A DNA stretch of 64,000 bases from Diadema setosum. Lineage: Eukaryota; Echinodermata; Echinoidea; Diadematoida; Diadematidae. The stretch's first letter is position 1. Each line of letters opens with the position of its first letter. The notes under the pieces are model-generated. The model was not told where the DNA came from. It ran no database searches and saw nothing but the letters and a program-made list of their open reading frames with translations. The position numbers and the translations under genes were made by a program. Below, in pieces: positions 59,110 to 64,000 of the stretch. The stretch is from positions 19,912,100-19,976,099 of the forward strand of contig CM067059.1 of assembly GCA_033980235.1 (NCBI GenBank), written 5' to 3'.

Positions 59110-61820
59110 TAGTATGTAGTAGTACAGCACTTACATATTAAGCGCCATCGATCTTTGTTAGTAGCCTATTCTGAGACGAAGAGGGACGTTTCAAGCGAAT
59201 TGCAGCAAAGTTGTACATTGAGAGTGGAGGGACAAAGGAGAGATAGAAATGTATCTAACTCCAATAGATATTTAACCAAAACAAGATGTAAACTAACTTC
59301 AGATGCCTTTTAGATGAATCTACTGATTCTGCTGATTGGATCCTAATTCAAAGAGCATTCGAGAAAGACGGGGATGCAGAAATTAAAGCCTTTTCTCCGA
59401 GAGTTGAGATTGCTCTTTTGACTGTTATTATTTACTATTGCAAGAGCTGAGATATCTACCAGGCACATATTCTGAGACCAGGTTTGGCAAATATTCTGGA
59501 GCCGAAGAATTTGCTGCATGCTTTTCATGTGTGTAGTGGAATTTTAAACTCTATCTTTTTGGAAACTGGCAGCGATCAGTGAAGATTTTAAGAATTGGAG
59601 TAATGCTAGAGAAGCGAGACGTTTCTTGCACTGAGGGCCCGCGCGAGCAGCAGAATTTTGAACACGTACGTTGTAGTTTGCCCAGTTGGTAAGATGAAGC
59701 CTTGAACAATAATATCAATAGATGCCTTTCCATAATCAATACGAGAAATACAGCTGATATAACGTGTGAATGAGAGGCTGCAACTTTGTGTAATAATGAT
59801 TTCCTCATACTGTGAATACACTGTATTGCGTATAATTGCGTGTGTACAGATCGACATGTGGTTCGTAATAATAATGACCTTGTGTCGCCATTGACATTTT
59901 CAGGGTCAAAGTACCCTTCAAGATTCCTACAACTGGATACAGATCGTATATTGACATGTCTTAAACATGTTCTTAAAATATACGGAATGATAATGTGACA
60001 CGTACTTTAAGCAGTTTATGATATTGAAGGATTACACACGAACACACATGCACACACACACACAAACACACACACACACACACACACAATTACACTCTCT
60101 TATGTCGACTTTCAGTGTAATAATCTTGTATTTTAAGCGAAATGAATACAGAAGATATTCGTTATATAGTCGCGATATGCTAAACAAACCCCGCATAGAC
60201 ATCACAAAAATGTGGAAGAACAAGATATTGTCCGATTTCAAGTAGTATCTTGACGGAGATTTAACACTCTCATGACCTTCCAATTAAACAAGAAGTCACA
60301 ACTTCAAACAATAACAACCTGCATGAACGGAACTATACATCAGTAATTCAATGCACAGGTAATTTCACATCGTATTGACAAAATCCTTCCTTTGTCATGT
60401 TTATTATATTCTCGCAAATATCATCGTTTGTGGGTTTCTTTAAAGACATTTGTAATTGTTTATAAACAATTTGTGCGCAAAAATAGTATGCAAAAAATAA
60501 AAGTTTGTATGAAGGCTATCCCACAATGAAGCTCGCTTGCTCCCTTCTTTTCTCTCCTCGGTACATAATGTAAACGAAAAGTTGCTTAAAACTTCGAGTA
60601 AAACGTTTGCATAATAAATGAATTTACTTAATACATGTAGTTGGGTTCATATTTGGCACGAATGCATGTAGTCGAAGTAGACAATGGAGACTCTATAAGT
60701 CAATAAAGATTAAAATAAGACTTTATTAATCTTATCCCATACAACTGTGAAGCAATAGGCTCCATGCTGGCGAGAGAAGAGTGTCACAGATCAGACTGTG
60801 CAATTATTTACTTCAGCTTGGAGTTGGGTGTTACAGTATGGGCAAAAGCTTGCCAAAATAACGATTACTATATAGCGCTTAACTCTTGAGACAGCAAGTA
60901 ACAGCACGAATCAAATAATGTATTACCTGTCTACACTGTGTTGTGTAGTTCTTGAAAATGTAAAGGGAAAGACGTTACCAGCTCTCCCATGATGCTTTGT
61001 TGGATACAGGTTTTTAGCTTACACTTTATGAGCGGACAGACACTAAATTAACGACTAGTTTCTCAATAATAAAGGCCTCTTATACGAATATCGCATAAAC
61101 GGTTCAATAGAGAATAACATTGTTCATTTCACTGCAATTTTCCGCGAGAGGAAAACTGCTCAAGTAACGACCGTCGAGAGATGTACACAAAGAAATATAT
61201 GTCATTCATTGACACAAAGAGTTGATTTTTTTACACTATCATATATCAAAACTACCTATTGATTACAATTTTTGGCAGCTTTCCCCTCTTTGAACCGGTA
61301 CGGTCGGCTCCATGGAATTTAATTACATATCTTCACTGACGTTAAAATCTTGTCATCTGCACAGAGTTGCTTCTTTAGATCTTGGTACAGATCTTATACA
61401 AGGTAACATTAAATGTCCTGCTTTCTAGACTATATTGTGCCATATATGAAAGCCGTTTTCTCCATAAAAGATTCATCGTGTGGAAAAGAGTAACATTCAT
61501 GCCAACTTCGACATAGAATTCCTATAATATCCAGGACTTTTTAAGAAGTGAGAATCAACTTTTTATTTCATTCTCATTTCATTTGTGTGTGTGTGTTTTC
61601 ATTTCCAGCAAGGTGTACAATCACATGCAGCATAACATTTACATATTCAGAGTTCATACAAAATCAATGCAGTTCATTTCATGTCATTAAGGAACATCAC
61701 GAGAGACCCGTATCTTTTTCCCTTTAATGATATGTCGTCATGCATAACCAGGGTTGTAACAGCTAACATTCATTCTGAGGAAGCGGTGTAGGCATTAATG
61801 TATTAGATAAGGATATTGTT
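59110..61820. other. Non-coding, no gene seen
   Basis: A (CA)n tract at 60050-60088; otherwise unremarkable AT-rich DNA with short ORFs. Confidence 0.55.
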
Positions 61821-61829
61821 CGCTGAATA

Positions 61830-62300
61830 GATTTCGTCACCCTCATTTCTCATTTCGTCTCCCTGTATTTACAACTGTCTGATGCAATTGAGCCCTCTAA
61901 TAGTTACAAAGCACATGTCACTTAAAGAAAATTCTTGGTACAGCACAATGTGATGCATGGAACTGTAAACAAAGTGGTATATGACTTTATTCGCTGAGCA
62001 TGATCGTGGGCAAAATCAATTTAGTCACCACTGCCGTCTTTTTGTCACCTTTTATTTACAACTGTCTGATGCATTTGAGCCCTCTTATCCAAAGCGAAAG
62101 TCACTTGAAGCAAATTCTTTATAAAACACACCGATATGCATGAAACAAAGTGGTAAAAGTGGTATATCAAAATCATGTATTAGCTTAGCATATCGTGGGC
62201 TAAATCGATTTCGTCACAGATGCCGCCTTTTTTTTCGTCACCCTTTATTTACCACCGACCGTTTGATGCAACTGAGCCATCTAATCCAAAGAATGTGTTA
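61830..62300. repeat. Tandem repeat, about 2.5 units of ~190 bp
   Basis: TTTACAACTGTCTGATGCA at 61868 and 62055, and a decayed form near 62248. Each is preceded by GATTTCGTCAC- or TTTAGTCACC-type text and followed by GAGCC and a CACTT block. Unit spacing is about 188 and 193 bp. Confidence 0.8.
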
Positions 62301-62309
62301 CTTATTCAT

Positions 62310-64000
62310 CCTGTACGGGTGATTTACTGTCGTCCCTTCTTTCATCCTTTCTGAATTTCATTACAAACAGACACCCAAAACAATGTTTATACAATCACCA
62401 TGTTAAGTTGATATCAGTTTCGATGAGTGAACCAGATATAATATATCGCCTCATTTCATCAGAGCACTATATATAACTGAAATTTTAGTTTGCACCCAGT
62501 ACCAATGATTAGTGTATCTTGACCTTGCGAAAAAAAAAATCGCCATCTAACTCGTTTCACTGTCTGCTGGAGCGAGTTTGTGTATTCGTTCACGACCAGC
62601 CGCAGGTATGAGATTGTTCCAATATTCCGCGTTAGCCCTGCGAGATACACGGGGAAGAAGAGGACAGAAGATAATCCGAGTTGAAAAAAAAAAAGTAACA
62701 TTGAGAGATCAATATAATAGTCTTCATATATTGACGTATTGCTTCATTGTATTTGGAAGGAATTGCGCTCTCTCGGTTGTTTCTCTTGGTTTGAATAATA
62801 ATCGTCATGATCATGACGAATTTCATATATTACACTCTTTCAAAAAAGGGCATATTTTTATTATGAGGATATCACGTCAAATTTTGCTCATGATGCGGAA
62901 AAATATAGCGCAACAACCATTTTGACATAATTTAGTCGTATACATTAACGAGTCATAGGCGAAGACAAATTGACTCCATTCACTCCAACAATTCTTAGTC
63001 TACATGTTATATATATATATATATATGTATATTATTATATACATATATATTATTATACAATGGTTGTTTACGGTGGCCTGAAAACAAAAAGACATGCGTT
63101 TAAAGAATACACAATGAATAGGTATATAATTATTATAATGAGCAAATCAAGAACTTGAACGGAATATTGGCAACAACGCATGAATTGATTCTAATATACG
63201 CTGAGGATGCGAAATGGGTGATTTGAGATAAGGGAAAGATTTCAGAGCATGATGGGCTGAAAGAGAGAGACACACACAGAGGCAAAGAGAGAGAGAGAGA
63301 GAGAGGGAGTGAGGGCGAAAAGGGTAGTGGATACAAGAGAGAATGGGGGGGGGGGGGACATAGAAGACAAGAATAATAACGCACTCGATCTTTGCACTCA
63401 CTCGTCATTCACAATACAAAATGTCAACATATTGCAGGCACCAGTCAACAATCAATGACAAAATTAAGGATGTGGGTTCATTGTAAATAGATAGTTTGAC
63501 AAACAATTGAGCTAAATTGGAAATATATTAGGAGTATATGCCTTGAGAAAAAAAAGAAAAGAAAAAAACGAAGACAAGACATTGTTACGGTGTTTGAATA
63601 ATGTTCCACTATCTCATTGTGAGGAGATAATGCGTGTTATAAAGGTAAGATATTTGCGTAGGAGAAGAAATGAGATGGAAGTAAATAAAATAAAATATGA
63701 ATACCGAAACGGTGAAATATGTTGGTGACAGCAACATAACATAAATTCATACAACTCCTCGAAAACGAAAATACAGCTGAATCTAAAAATTGGGTATCGC
63801 ATCAGGTACTAATCATCTGCGGGTATTTCAGTCATCAATTTGTCATCTGCAATCACTGTGACTTGCAGTCATTTAAATCGTCAAAAGAAACGGTTCATTA
63901 TTCACTCCATACGCCTGATGTAGTTTCGAGACTCTAGTTATTCCTAGATTGAAAGATACAAATTATATTTCCCCTGTTCATTTAAATTTGGTAAATATGC
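62310..64000. other. Non-coding, no gene seen
   Basis: A TA-rich tract at 63008-63055 and a GA/GAGA tract at 63260-63308 followed by poly-G (63346-63357). Short ORFs only. Confidence 0.55.

Noticed and set aside
58629..59130. Isoleucine- or asparagine-rich ORFs on both strands
   Set aside because: Translations of the ATA/ATT microsatellite.

Overview
This is eukaryotic, AT-rich, repeat-dense genomic DNA. It holds one spliced gene with GT-AG introns, non-LTR and LTR retrotransposons, tRNA-derived SINEs, many inverted-repeat DNA elements and many microsatellites. Nothing in it is bacterial. The repeat style (TTAAAGG-type MITEs, GGACGGACGG-tailed repeats, long fold-back elements, a Gypsy element with an ISDD reverse-transcriptase box) suggests a marine invertebrate, perhaps an echinoderm or another invertebrate deuterostome. 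That placement is inference; no sequence here fixes the species.

Host gene. A complete 12-exon gene lies on the minus strand from 20177 (ATG) down to 6121 (stop). I rebuilt it exon by exon; every junction is GT-AG, every phase matches, and the joined coding length is 1506 nt (501 codons plus stop). The product is an equilibrative nucleoside transporter (SLC29/ENT family), with a hydrophilic N-terminal tail of about 94 residues before the first membrane segment. Its introns carry a SINE-like tRNA-derived element, a dispersed fold-back repeat and microsatellites.

Mobile DNA. From about 21 kb onward no second host gene is supported. In order there are: a 765-bp element with four ~160-bp units, each carrying an RFX-type X-box (22690-23454); a TTAA-flanked MITE (26176-26642); a GC-rich fold-back element with telomere-like TTAGGG text (27774-28207); a near-perfect 91-bp-arm palindrome between TA microsatellites (31586-31788); three head-to-tail TIR elements separated by TAA, sitting inside a dispersed repeat (35281-37073); a broken LINE ORF1 (37375-38239); a broken LINE ORF2 (41158-46118) cut by a 1319-bp hAT-like element with a perfect 8-bp target duplication (44235-45553); a tRNA-SINE with a GTT/AAC tail (47523-47877); and LINE 3'-like sequence with a tandem duplication (48380-50060).

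The clearest mobile element is a structurally intact, very young Ty3/Gypsy retrotransposon on the minus strand (50130-55985). Its 447-bp LTRs differ at two positions. It has an AAAG duplication, a PBS directly against the LTR, a polypurine tract, and one uninterrupted gag-pol ORF. It is nested in the left arm of a long fold-back element whose other arm runs to about 56964. Beyond that are a 512-bp MITE built of alternating GGTGTTA/TAACACC motifs (57631-58142), a palindromic ATA/ATT microsatellite and a ~190-bp tandem repeat (61830-62300).

Layering by nesting: LINE, then hAT; dispersed repeat, then triple TIR array; fold-back, then Gypsy. This gives a relative insertion history that can be read from the window alone.
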